Positions 1-7,622 of a stretch of DNA of 64,000 bases are shown here, piece after piece; positions within the stretch are counted from its first letter, which is position 1; every line of letters begins with the position of its first letter. The DNA lies in NCBI GenBank assembly GCA_016195985.1, contig JACPYP010000011.1, positions 372,001 to 436,000 on the forward strand, written 5' to 3'. Both the position numbers and the translations under genes were made by a program. This DNA is from Acidobacteriota bacterium. Lineage in GTDB: Bacteria; Acidobacteriota; Holophagae; Holophagales; Holophagaceae. The notes beneath the pieces are model-generated. The model did not search any database. It saw only the letters and a list, made by a program, of their open reading frames with translations, and was not told where the DNA came from.

Positions 1-378
1 TGCGGCATGGCCCGCAACGAGGCCGGCCTCAAGAAGGGGCTCGAACTCATCCCCAAGCTCCGCGAGGAGTTCTGGAAGGATGTCCGCGTCCTGGGCGAGA
101 ACGAGAGCCTCAACCAAAGTCTGGAGATGGCCGCCCGCGTGGCGGACTACCTGGAGCTGGCCGAGCTGATGTGCCTGGACGCCCTCCAGCGCCGCGAGAG
201 CTGCGGCGGCCACTTCCGCGAAGAGTTCCAGACGGAAGACGGCGAGGCCCTCCGCGACGACGAGAACTTCTGCCATGTGGCCGTCTGGGAATATCAGGGC
301 GAAGGCCAGGTTCCGGTGCGCCACATCGAGTCCCTGTCCTTCGAGAACGTCCACCTCGCCACCCGCAGCTACAAGTGA
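1..378 (+). CDS. sdhA: Succinate dehydrogenase/fumarate reductase flavoprotein subunit, C-terminal part (5' truncated by window)
   Basis: The reading frame is open from the first base and codes for the last ~125 residues of an SdhA/FrdA-type flavoprotein. The segment holds the helical C-terminal domain and the typical stretch [18 protein letters not shown], in which the ES(C/R)GGHFR(E) signature of the family is readable, followed by [20 protein letters not shown]. The subunit carries covalent FAD and oxidises succinate in the TCA cycle, feeding electrons to SdhB at the membrane. The FAD domain lies upstream of the window. sdhB begins 11 bp downstream, so the two are co-transcribed. Confidence 0.92.
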   Translation, partial: CGMARNEAGLKKGLELIPKLREEFWKDVRVLGENESLNQSLEMAARVADYLELAELMCLDALQRRESCGGHFREEFQTEDGEALRDDENFCHVAVWEYQGEGQVPVRHIESLSFENVHLATRSYK

Positions 379-389
379 GGAGCTGAGTT

Positions 390-1178
390 ATGTCCCATAA
401 GTCCATGAACCTCACCCTCCATGTGTGGCGCCAGAAAAATGCCAAGTGCGACGGCAAGTTCGTCGAGTACAAGGCCGACGGCGTCAGCCCTGACATGTCC
501 TTCCTGGAAATGCTCGACGTCGTGAACGAAGGCCTCATCGGCAAGGGCGAGGAGCCCATCGAGTTCGACCACGACTGCCGCGAAGGCATCTGCGGCACGT
601 GCAGCATGGTGATCAACGGCCGCCCCCACGGCCCCAAGGAGCGCACCACTACTTGCCAGCTGCACATGCGCAGCTTCAAGGACGGCGACAGCATCACGCT
701 GGAGCCTTGGCGCGCCGAGGCCTTCCCCGTGGTCCGCGATCTCGTGGTGGACCGCACGGCCTTCGACCGCATCATCGCCGCCGGGGGTTTCATCACCGCG
801 CCTGCGGGCACACCGCAGGACGCCAACGCCCTGCCCATCCCCAAGGAGAACGCCGACCTCTCCATGGATGCCGCCGCCTGCATCGGATGCGGCGCCTGCG
901 TGGCCGCCTGCCCCAACGCCAGCGCCATGCTCTTCGTTTCCGCGAAGATCAGCCACCTGGGCCTTCTTCCCCAGGGCCAGCCCGAGCGCTACCTCCGCGT
1001 CCGCGATATGGTCGCCCAGATGGACGCCGAAGAGTTCGGCACCTGCACCAACCACGGCGAGTGCGAAGCCGCCTGCCCCAAGGGCATCAAGATGGAGAAC
1101 ATCGCCCGCATGAACCGCGACTTCATCAAGGCCAGCCTCACCTGCCGGCCCACCACCACCGGCGGCGGCGCGGGCTGA
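390..1178 (+). CDS. sdhB: Succinate dehydrogenase/fumarate reductase iron-sulfur subunit
   Basis: A 262-aa electron-transfer subunit linking the SdhA flavin to the membrane quinone site. The N-terminal ferredoxin fold has a 2Fe-2S ligand set (Cys63, Cys68, Cys71, Cys89 in CREGICGTC...C). The C-terminal half has two further Cys clusters, [11 protein letters not shown] (residues 164-174) and [15 protein letters not shown] (219-233), for the 4Fe-4S and 3Fe-4S centres. Insert lengths resemble the enzymes that work with a single-chain dihaem SdhC rather than the E. coli type (from memory of the family). ATG is preceded by a GAGGAG-like ribosome binding site. A strong hairpin follows, so sdhB is the last gene of its operon. 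Confidence 0.95.
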   Translation: MSHKSMNLTLHVWRQKNAKCDGKFVEYKADGVSPDMSFLEMLDVVNEGLIGKGEEPIEFDHDCREGICGTCSMVINGRPHGPKERTTTCQLHMRSFKDGDSITLEPWRAEAFPVVRDLVVDRTAFDRIIAAGGFITAPAGTPQDANALPIPKENADLSMDAAACIGCGACVAACPNASAMLFVSAKISHLGLLPQGQPERYLRVRDMVAQMDAEEFGTCTNHGECEAACPKGIKMENIARMNRDFIKASLTCRPTTTGGGAG

Positions 1179-1196
1179 AGCCGGCTCCAGCCCAAG

Positions 1197-1226
1197 GCAA
1201 ACGCCCGGCAGCCGCCGGGCGTTTGC
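1197..1226 (+). terminator. Intrinsic terminator between convergent sdhB and glycoside hydrolase gene
   Basis: A perfect 13-bp inverted repeat (GCAAACGCCCGGC, 1197-1209, with its complement at 1214-1226) encloses a 4-nt loop and is followed by TTGT. It sits 19 bp after the sdhB stop and 18 bp before the stop of the opposing gene, so it can serve both directions. Confidence 0.85.
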
Positions 1227-1244
1227 TTGTCCGCCCCCGCGGCC

Positions 1245-3212
1245 TCATAGATCGATGCGCACCAGGCAATGAGGCGGGAGGACCAGGGCCGCCCCTGGGG
1301 AAAGGATCCGGCTTTCCGTCGTCAACTGGACCTGGATGGCGCCTTCGTTGTTCGCGGAAAGGTCGTCGGGCCTCAGCCAGGTCAGCTGGGCCGCTCCACT
1401 CAGGGGAAGCGCCAGGGAAAGGGGCTGGTCCGGGCTGCGGTTGATCAGCGCGAGGCGGAGATGGCCGTTGGCCTGGCGGCTGGCCAGCGCGGCTGCCTGC
1501 GCGTAGCTCGCATCCGATGGGATGTTGCCCTTGCCGGGCCCCAGGACGACCGTGCCCACGCCGCTCAGGGCCGTGGCCACCCGGGTCTCCCCCGCAAAGG
1601 GCGCGAGCAGTTGTTGGGCCAGGCCCGCGGGGCGCAGATCCCAGGCGCCGGGATGGACCAGCAACCCGAAACCCGAAGGCTCCGCCAGGTTCCAGGCGCA
1701 GGCGCCCTCGAAGCCGCCCTGCATCATCTCCAGCAAGGTCTCCCCCACCGCCAGTCCCGAGGCGGCGTCCACCAGGCGCTCGGGCTGGAGGATTCCCGAC
1801 TGCTGAAGCGCCACGTGGTATTCGGTGATCCAAAGGGGCAGTGCGGAGGCCGCCGCCAGGCGGTTTCGCGTGCGGCGCAGCACCGTTCCAGCGGACATGA
1901 GCCGCCGGAACCGGGCCGCTGGATCCGCATCCGTATCGAAGTAGCTGTAGAAATGCCCGTGCCACATGCGGAGCCTGGGCGCCAGGCCCAGCGCCTCCTG
2001 GTTCCACCGGGCCAGGAGCGGCTGGGCCTGCAGCCAGTCGGCCTCCTGGAATGAGGCTTCCACCACGCCGCTGAACTGGGCCTTCGCGTCCGCAGCGGCC
2101 ATGGCATCGGCCAGGGGGGCAGCCAAGGCCGCGTAGACGGCGCCGCTTTGGCCCGCGACGGGCTCATTGCCCAATTCGAAGTGGGTCACCCCGTAGGCGG
2201 CCGGATGTCCATGGGCCGTCCGCATCCGCCCCATGGGGGTGTCCGCATCTCCATTGCAGTACTGGACCAGATCGGCCGCCTCCGCCGTGGTGGCGTGGAG
2301 GCTCACCTGCAGGACCGGCTCGGCGCCCAGGGCCTGGCACAGCTGCAGGAACTCATCCAGGCCTAGGCTGGGGGTCTGGAGCCGCCCGCCGCTGGCCAGC
2401 GTTTCGCCCCGGACCAGCATGGGGCCGACGGAGGCACGCCAGTCGAAACCCTCGGCCAGGGTCCCCCCCGGCCATCGCAAAACACGAATGCCGAGGCTGC
2501 GCACGCGCGCCAGCACCGTGGCATCCAGGTCGGCCAATCCATCTGGTCTCGCGCAGAGACGCACCTCGTCCAGCCGGAGGGCTCCCGGCCCCTGGATGGC
2601 GAGGCTGAGCAGGGGACTGGCCACATCCCGGCCCGCCGTGAGGCTGAGGCGGTGGTGCTTCCATGCCCCGGCCAAGGTCGAATCTGTGGCGGAGGCCACC
2701 GTCAGGTAGGGTGTGGCCTGACCCAGGGCCGCCACCAGGTTGGGCGTCTCGGGGCCCTCCGCGTAGGTGGAGCAGCAGAGGGTGTACGTGGTGCCGGAAC
2801 GCAGGGGCCCCAGCAGCAGCTGGGCGGTGCCCACCAAGTCCGATGCATTGGGCCCGCCGTTCAGCCGCAGGCACCCGCCGTAGGCCACGCCTCCCTGGGG
2901 GCTCGGGTCGCCCCCGGTGGCCTGGGCTGCCACGGCCCCGGGGCCGGTCAGGGCCGACCAGGGCGAGCCGGCCGAACCAAAGCTGCGGAAGGAGCGGTCC
3001 TGCACCAGCTCCCCGCCCGACATGATGCCCTGGCCCAGGTCCTCCCAAGGCGCGTTCACGCCCAGGAGACTGGGGGGAATGATTCCCTGATCCGGCCCTG
3101 CGCCGATGGCCAGCGAAGGTCCCGGCGCGGGAACGGGAGCCGGCGGCGTGCTGCTTCCCCCGCCGCAGGCGGAAAGGACGGCCAAGGCCGCAAGCAGGAA
3201 CAGGGGGCGCAT
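1245..3212 (-). CDS. Lipoprotein glycoside hydrolase, alpha-L-arabinofuranosidase-like (clan GH-A)
   Basis: 655 aa from an ATG at 3212, which gives the signal MRPLFLLAALAVLSAC with a lipobox (LSAC, Cys16) and a Gly/Ser/Pro-rich linker. The export target is therefore the cell envelope or surface. After a carbohydrate-binding-like beta domain the catalytic region shows RWPGGTLAEGFDW, HFELGNEPV (the Asn-Glu pair expected for the acid/base of clan A barrels) and WITEYHV (candidate nucleophile Glu), then a C-terminal beta domain. The pattern resembles GH51/GH39-type arabinofuranosidases. Substrate is not deducible. It stands alone and converges on sdhB. An in-frame extension of ten residues upstream (to 3242) is possible but spoils the signal peptide. 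Confidence 0.72.
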   Translation of the reverse strand: MRPLFLLAALAVLSACGGGSSTPPAPVPAPGPSLAIGAGPDQGIIPPSLLGVNAPWEDLGQGIMSGGELVQDRSFRSFGSAGSPWSALTGPGAVAAQATGGDPSPQGGVAYGGCLRLNGGPNASDLVGTAQLLLGPLRSGTTYTLCCSTYAEGPETPNLVAALGQATPYLTVASATDSTLAGAWKHHRLSLTAGRDVASPLLSLAIQGPGALRLDEVRLCARPDGLADLDATVLARVRSLGIRVLRWPGGTLAEGFDWRASVGPMLVRGETLASGGRLQTPSLGLDEFLQLCQALGAEPVLQVSLHATTAEAADLVQYCNGDADTPMGRMRTAHGHPAAYGVTHFELGNEPVAGQSGAVYAALAAPLADAMAAADAKAQFSGVVEASFQEADWLQAQPLLARWNQEALGLAPRLRMWHGHFYSYFDTDADPAARFRRLMSAGTVLRRTRNRLAAASALPLWITEYHVALQQSGILQPERLVDAASGLAVGETLLEMMQGGFEGACAWNLAEPSGFGLLVHPGAWDLRPAGLAQQLLAPFAGETRVATALSGVGTVVLGPGKGNIPSDASYAQAAALASRQANGHLRLALINRSPDQPLSLALPLSGAAQLTWLRPDDLSANNEGAIQVQLTTESRILSPGAALVLPPHCLVRIDL

Positions 3213-3406
3213 TCCACCATTTTGACGGAACCGGCACGCCATCCAAGCGCCGGTTCCATCCGCTCATCGGCGCGGCAGGTCCGTTCGACGGTTGCGGAAA
3301 CCCGGAATCCCCACGCCTCTCACAGTAGAGTCGGAGAGGCCGTGGCGGCAGCGCGGCGCTCCGACCCATCCGAATCCCGACGCTTCCTCTCCCGAACCCC
3401 ACGCCC

Positions 3407-4441
3407 ATGCGCTTCCCCGCCGTCCGATCCACCCTGAAGGCCCGCCTGCGGCACCCCGGCTGGTGGTCCATGGCCATCGTTCTGAGCACGTTTCCCGGCC
3501 TGTTCATGGTGTTGGCTCCGGGGCCCCACACGCTCCGCTTCTATCTCGGGCTGCTCTGGCTCGTCCCGGCGCTCAACGCCGGGCTCTTCCTCTGCCCCGT
3601 GCCCTGGCAATGGAGTTCTGACGACCGCATGACGGCGGGCGGCTGGCGGGGTTTCCTGCAAGTCCTTGTTTTCGCCCTGGCGATGGGCACCCTTCTCGCC
3701 CCCCTGGGCTGGTTCGGGAATCGGGCCACGCCCAAGGAGTCCTTCCACCTGGGAGCGATCCTGGGACTCTCCCTGCCCTTCCTGCTGCTGCTGGGGCCGG
3801 CGGGATGGATCGTCGCCCGGGCCGAACGGCTGGCCCAGGAGGCCCGCGATGCCCAGGCCAAGGCCCGGGAAAGCCTGTGGATGAGCCACCGAGGCGCCTT
3901 CAGCCCTCGCCTGCTCTTCAGCAACCTGAACCAGCTCGCCTCCGTCGCGGGGCAAGACGCCCGGTCCGCGGAACAGGGTCTGGTGGATCTGGCCGCGCTC
4001 TACCGCCGCTGGCTCGTGGAGGCGGAACTGCCCCTGGTGCCCCTCTCCACGGAACGCAGCCTCACCGAGCAGTACCTGGCCCTCGAACGGAAGCGTTGGG
4101 GCAGCCGTCTAAACCTCCGCTGGAACCTCGCTCCCCACCTGGACGCCTTCCTGATTCCACCGCTGCTGCTACAACCCCTTCTGGAGGCGGTTCTGGAACA
4201 CCTTTCGGAGGCGCCTCTGGAAATCGAGCTGGAGGAACAGGCCCTGCCCCGGGGCTTCCTCGGCCTGCGGCTGCAGGTCCAGGGCCCGGGCCCCTCCCCG
4301 GAGGAAGCCCAGCTTCACCCCATCCGGCGCCGCCTGCTCACCCTCTTGGGGCGGGAAGCCGAGCTCGTCCTGACCCCGTTTCCTGGGGGCTGGGAGGCCA
4401 GGCTGCGGCTCCCCGCCGCCCCCGAGGAGATCCAGCCATGA
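3407..4441 (+). CDS. LytS-like sensor kinase homologue, catalytically degenerate (pseudokinase)
   Basis: 344 aa with about four membrane segments in residues 20-135, then a short coiled coil and a HisKA_7TM/LytS-type kinase region. The position of the phospho-accepting histidine reads SPRLLFSNLNQLA (166-178), with Arg where active relatives have His (NPHFLFN type). The ATP-binding N-box reads LLLQPLLEAVLEH (253-265), lacking the Asn of ENAIKHG, and no glycine-rich G-box follows. The protein should neither bind ATP normally nor autophosphorylate. Its stop overlaps the start of an active paralogue (ATGA at 4438-4441), implying equimolar synthesis and possibly a heterodimer. No good ribosome binding site is visible at 3407. 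Confidence 0.8.
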   Translation: MRFPAVRSTLKARLRHPGWWSMAIVLSTFPGLFMVLAPGPHTLRFYLGLLWLVPALNAGLFLCPVPWQWSSDDRMTAGGWRGFLQVLVFALAMGTLLAPLGWFGNRATPKESFHLGAILGLSLPFLLLLGPAGWIVARAERLAQEARDAQAKARESLWMSHRGAFSPRLLFSNLNQLASVAGQDARSAEQGLVDLAALYRRWLVEAELPLVPLSTERSLTEQYLALERKRWGSRLNLRWNLAPHLDAFLIPPLLLQPLLEAVLEHLSEAPLEIELEEQALPRGFLGLRLQVQGPGPSPEEAQLHPIRRRLLTLLGREAELVLTPFPGGWEARLRLPAAPEEIQP

Positions 4442-5544
4442 TGTTCCAGGAAGCTCTCCAGGCCGTGGTCCACCGCAGCCGCCGCCCCGCCATCCTGGCC
4501 CTGGCCGGGGGCATGTGCCTCTTCAATCTGGGCATGGTCGGCCTGAGCATGCTGGCCCAGCGGATGGTGCCTCCCTCGGCCACCATGCCTCCGGCGATCC
4601 TGAACCTGCGGCTGGTCCTGTGCACCGTCCTGGGTTGCGTCTTCCTGTTCATCATCAGCCCCTTCAGCTGGCAGTGGACCGGCGATGGAAGACGGATGGC
4701 CCGGCCCTGGCGGGGCATCCCCCAGGCCCTGGCGCTCCATGTTTGTTATTCCCTGGTGAACCTGACCATCGGCTGGCCGAATTTCCAGAAATCCGTCACC
4801 TTTGCCACCCAGGCTTCCCATTCGAAGCTGGCCGGTTTCCTGCCTCTCATGGGCCTGGGCCTGATCCTGGGTTTCTCCTTCAACGTCATCCTGAGCTTCG
4901 CCCTGGCCTTCTGGGAGGCCAAGACCCACGAGAAGCGGGAGGCCCTGCGCCAGGCGGAGGAGGCCCGCTGGAGCCTGCTGAAGGCGCAGATGTCGCCTCA
5001 TGTCCTGCTGAACAGCCTCAATGGTCTGGCGGAGCTGGTGCGGGACGATACCGGGGCCGCCGTGAAGGGCATGCGTGATCTCGCCGAGATCTACCGCCAC
5101 CTGCTCACCCTGGGCGAGACCCCCACCGTTCCCCTGCGGGAAGAGCGCCATCTGTTGTCCCGCTACCTGGACGTGGAGAAGCTCCGCCTAGGCGAAGCCC
5201 TCCAGGTGGACTGGGACTGGGACCCGGCCCTGGATGCCATTCCCGCCATGCCCCTGTTGCTCCAGCCCCTGGTGGAGAACGCCATCAAGCACGGCGTGGC
5301 CGCGGATCCCAACGGGGGGCTCATCCACATCGGCGGGCGGCGGGAGGGCGGACAGCTCCTTCTCACGGTCTCGAATACCGGACAGGCCAGCGCCCAGGCT
5401 TCCTCGAAGGGGACGGGCGTGGGCCTGCGGAACCTCCGTTCCCGCCTGGAACTGGCCTATGGCAACCGGGCCTCCTTCGCCTTGGTGCGGGAATGGCCCT
5501 GGACCCGCGCCATCCTCAAACTCCCCCTGGAGGAGAAGCCATGA
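4438..5544 (+). CDS. LytS-family membrane sensor histidine kinase
   Basis: 368 aa. It has about four N-terminal membrane segments (residues 18-155), a short coiled coil, then an intact kinase core: H-box KAQMSPHVLLNSLNGL with His188, N-box LLLQPLVENAIKHG (273-286) and a G-box GTGVGLRNLRSRLELAYG. It should phosphorylate the LytTR regulator encoded immediately downstream, whose ATG overlaps its stop (ATGA at 5541-5544). It is a paralogue of the preceding degenerate protein with the same layout. The start is the first of two adjacent ATGs that overlap the upstream stop. The signal sensed is unknown. Confidence 0.88.
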   Translation: MMFQEALQAVVHRSRRPAILALAGGMCLFNLGMVGLSMLAQRMVPPSATMPPAILNLRLVLCTVLGCVFLFIISPFSWQWTGDGRRMARPWRGIPQALALHVCYSLVNLTIGWPNFQKSVTFATQASHSKLAGFLPLMGLGLILGFSFNVILSFALAFWEAKTHEKREALRQAEEARWSLLKAQMSPHVLLNSLNGLAELVRDDTGAAVKGMRDLAEIYRHLLTLGETPTVPLREERHLLSRYLDVEKLRLGEALQVDWDWDPALDAIPAMPLLLQPLVENAIKHGVAADPNGGLIHIGGRREGGQLLLTVSNTGQASAQASSKGTGVGLRNLRSRLELAYGNRASFALVREWPWTRAILKLPLEEKP

Positions 5545-6290
5545 CCCTACGCGTGGTGCTCGCCGATGACGAACCCCTGGCCCGGAAACGCCTGGCCAGG
5601 CTGCTTCGCGAGGCCGGTTGCGAGGTGGCCGCCGAACTGGGGGGCAGCGCCGCCACCCTGGAATGGTTCGCCAACCATGGCGGCGGCGAGGCCCTCTTCC
5701 TGGACATCCAGATGCCGGGACTGACGGGGCTCGAGGTGCTGGCCGAACTGCAGGATCCGCCGCCGGTGGTCTTCGTGACCGCCCACGTGCAGTACGCCGT
5801 GCAGGCCTTCGAGGCTGCCGCCGTGGACTACCTGTTGAAACCCGTCACCGAGGACCGCCTGCACAAGACCCTCGAACGGCTCCGCCACCAGCAGATTCCC
5901 CGCCGCCGGGGCCCGGAACTGGCGGCCCTGATCCCCACCCCGTCGCCCCGGTTCCCCGTGCGGGCAGGCGAGGGCTTTGTTTTCTTAGATCTTCGTAAAG
6001 TCAGTCACTTCGAAGTGGAAGATGAAATTGTCTACGCCTGGTCCAACGAGCGGTTCCGCACCTCCTGGACCACCCTCCTCGAGATCGAACAGGCCTTTCC
6101 GGAGGAGGGCCTCCTGAAAGTCCACCGGCACCTCCTGGTGCGGCCCCAGGCCATCCTCGGCTTCAAACCCCTGCTGGGCGGCCGGGGGGACATCACCGTC
6201 ACCGGCGGGAGGGTGCTGCCGGTCAGCCGGGCCATGACTCCCAAGCTGAAGGCCCTCCTCGGCCTTCAGGCCCCGGGCGGAGGCGCCTGA
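5541..6290 (+). CDS. LytTR-family DNA-binding response regulator
   Basis: 249 aa. The receiver domain has the acidic pair D9/D10, phospho-acceptor Asp55 (LFLDIQMPG), Thr80 and Lys100 (LLKP). A proline-rich linker leads to a LytTR domain (residues ~138-240) with FPVRAGEGFVFLDLRKVSHFEVEDE and the conserved HRHLLV. Such regulators bind direct repeats upstream of targets. It is the output of the kinase/pseudokinase pair upstream; all three genes overlap by 4 bp, so they form a single translationally coupled unit. ATG 5541 is chosen because it fuses directly to the receiver domain and overlaps the kinase stop. Confidence 0.92.
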   Translation: MTLRVVLADDEPLARKRLARLLREAGCEVAAELGGSAATLEWFANHGGGEALFLDIQMPGLTGLEVLAELQDPPPVVFVTAHVQYAVQAFEAAAVDYLLKPVTEDRLHKTLERLRHQQIPRRRGPELAALIPTPSPRFPVRAGEGFVFLDLRKVSHFEVEDEIVYAWSNERFRTSWTTLLEIEQAFPEEGLLKVHRHLLVRPQAILGFKPLLGGRGDITVTGGRVLPVSRAMTPKLKALLGLQAPGGGA

Positions 6291-6375
6291 GAACCGGCCC
6301 ATGGGCGCCCTTAGGGGTTCGGTATCGGTTGTGGGCCTTGGATCATCGCTCCAGGCCTCCGTCAAACCTTCCGCG

Positions 6376-6899
6376 CTATGGAAGGCGGCTGCTGCCGGCC
6401 AGATACCCTGATTTCGCAATAAATTCCCGCACGGCGGCCTCGTCGCCGTAGGGCAACTGGATCATGGTCCGGACCGCGGCGCTTTTGTCAGGATGGCGCT
6501 CATAGAAGGCCTTGGCGATTTCGCAGCCGACAAAATACCCCAGATCGGATACGCCGAATACGTTGCGATCGCTGTTGTAGAGCCAATCATTCCAGTTTGT
6601 TTTTGCCATATCAGCCTGGAACCGTTCGCGCACCGCATCGCGGTGTGCCGGGCCGCGATCAACGCGCGCAGTCCCGGCGTCGCATGATCGAGATATAAAC
6701 TTTGGAACAGCGCTAATTTGCTGGATCGCTCAGGCGAGGCCCGCACCGCATCATAAGCCTCCCAGAATCGGTCGATATCCCCAGTCTGGATGGTTTGACC
6801 GGCAATCGGTTCCGTGGGTCCGGCCAGCAACAACCCGGACGGCGCGAAAGCCGTGCAGCACGCCAGCGCAAAGGACCTAAAACCTGACCATGCCATCAT
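6376..6899 (-). pseudogene. DUF2268-type putative zinc protease, remnant with internal deletion and frameshift
   Basis: Two reading frames meet near 6625-6640. The upstream frame (ATG at 6899 or 6896, behind a GGAGG motif) gives a signal peptide and then GDIDRFWEAYDAVRAS...LYLDHATPGLRALIAARHTA, which matches the N-terminal part of DUF2268/GldB-like proteins. The downstream frame gives VRERFQADMAKTNWNDWLYN...DLGYFVGCEIAKAFYE...YGDEAAVREFIAKSGYL, which matches their C-terminus. The roughly 180-200 residues between, including the expected HExxH zinc site, are missing and the joint is out of frame. The gene is dead. Base composition is less GC-rich than its neighbours. Confidence 0.75.
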
Positions 6900-7157
6900 T
6901 TCCTCCAAGAAGCCGCATCCGCCGCGCCGGAATTCGATCTGCTCATGGGCACCCCGCCCCTTCCACCAGAAACAGCGGCCGGTTGATTCGCTTGGATGGA
7001 ATCAGACCCGTCACCGCGCATCTCCTGAGCATTCAAATGCTGTTACGGCATCAACCCGGGTGAGGTTAGGGCCATTCATGGATTTTCCGGACCACCGCCC
7101 CCCGCGACGGATGCGAAAAGAAGGGCTGCGGACCTGCGGCCAACTCGACAACAGCCT

Positions 7158-7583
7158 CTATGAACCCAGGGCCGTCCTGCAATGCTTGCAGCGCGTGGCC
7201 TCGGGATGGACTTCCTCCCGGCAGGCGGGACAGATCCGGACGGATGGGGCTGCAGAGGTTTCCTGGCGCCGGGCGAGGATGCGGGCCCCACGGATGATGA
7301 TGAAATACACGGCCACGGCCTTGACCAGGAAATCCACGATGGCGGCCACCACGCGGCCGATCTGGAACCCCGAAACCGTCCAGTTCTCCCACCGGGTGCC
7401 CGGAACGCACTTGCTCAGAAGGGGCATGGCCACCCCCTCCACCAGGACGGTGACCACCTTGCCCAAGGCCCCGCCCACCACCACAGCCATGACGAAATCC
7501 ATCACGTTGCCGCGGGTTAGGAAATCCTTGAAATCCTCTTCCAACTTGGTCAAGCGGACCGGGATCGTCGACCGCTCATCCAT
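7158..7583 (-). CDS. mscL: Large-conductance mechanosensitive channel with C-terminal zinc ribbon
   Basis: 141 aa. The N-terminal amphipathic helix and TM1 carry the family core DFLTRGNVMDFVMAVVVGGALGKVV (residues ~20-44), and TM2 spans about 85-105 (VDFLVKAVAVYFIIIRGARI). The channel opens under membrane tension to release solutes during osmotic downshock. Instead of a simple helical bundle, the tail ends in CPACREEVHPEATRCKHC, a four-Cys zinc-ribbon signature seen in a subset of MscL proteins. It lies 39 bp downstream of the sucrose-phosphate synthase gene on the same strand, pairing a compatible-solute maker with an emergency release valve. Confidence 0.93.
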   Translation of the reverse strand: MDERSTIPVRLTKLEEDFKDFLTRGNVMDFVMAVVVGGALGKVVTVLVEGVAMPLLSKCVPGTRWENWTVSGFQIGRVVAAIVDFLVKAVAVYFIIIRGARILARRQETSAAPSVRICPACREEVHPEATRCKHCRTALGS

Positions 7584-7622
7584 CCCCGGCCCCCGGCTTC
7601 CGGGAAAACCCGGTTCCTGAGG

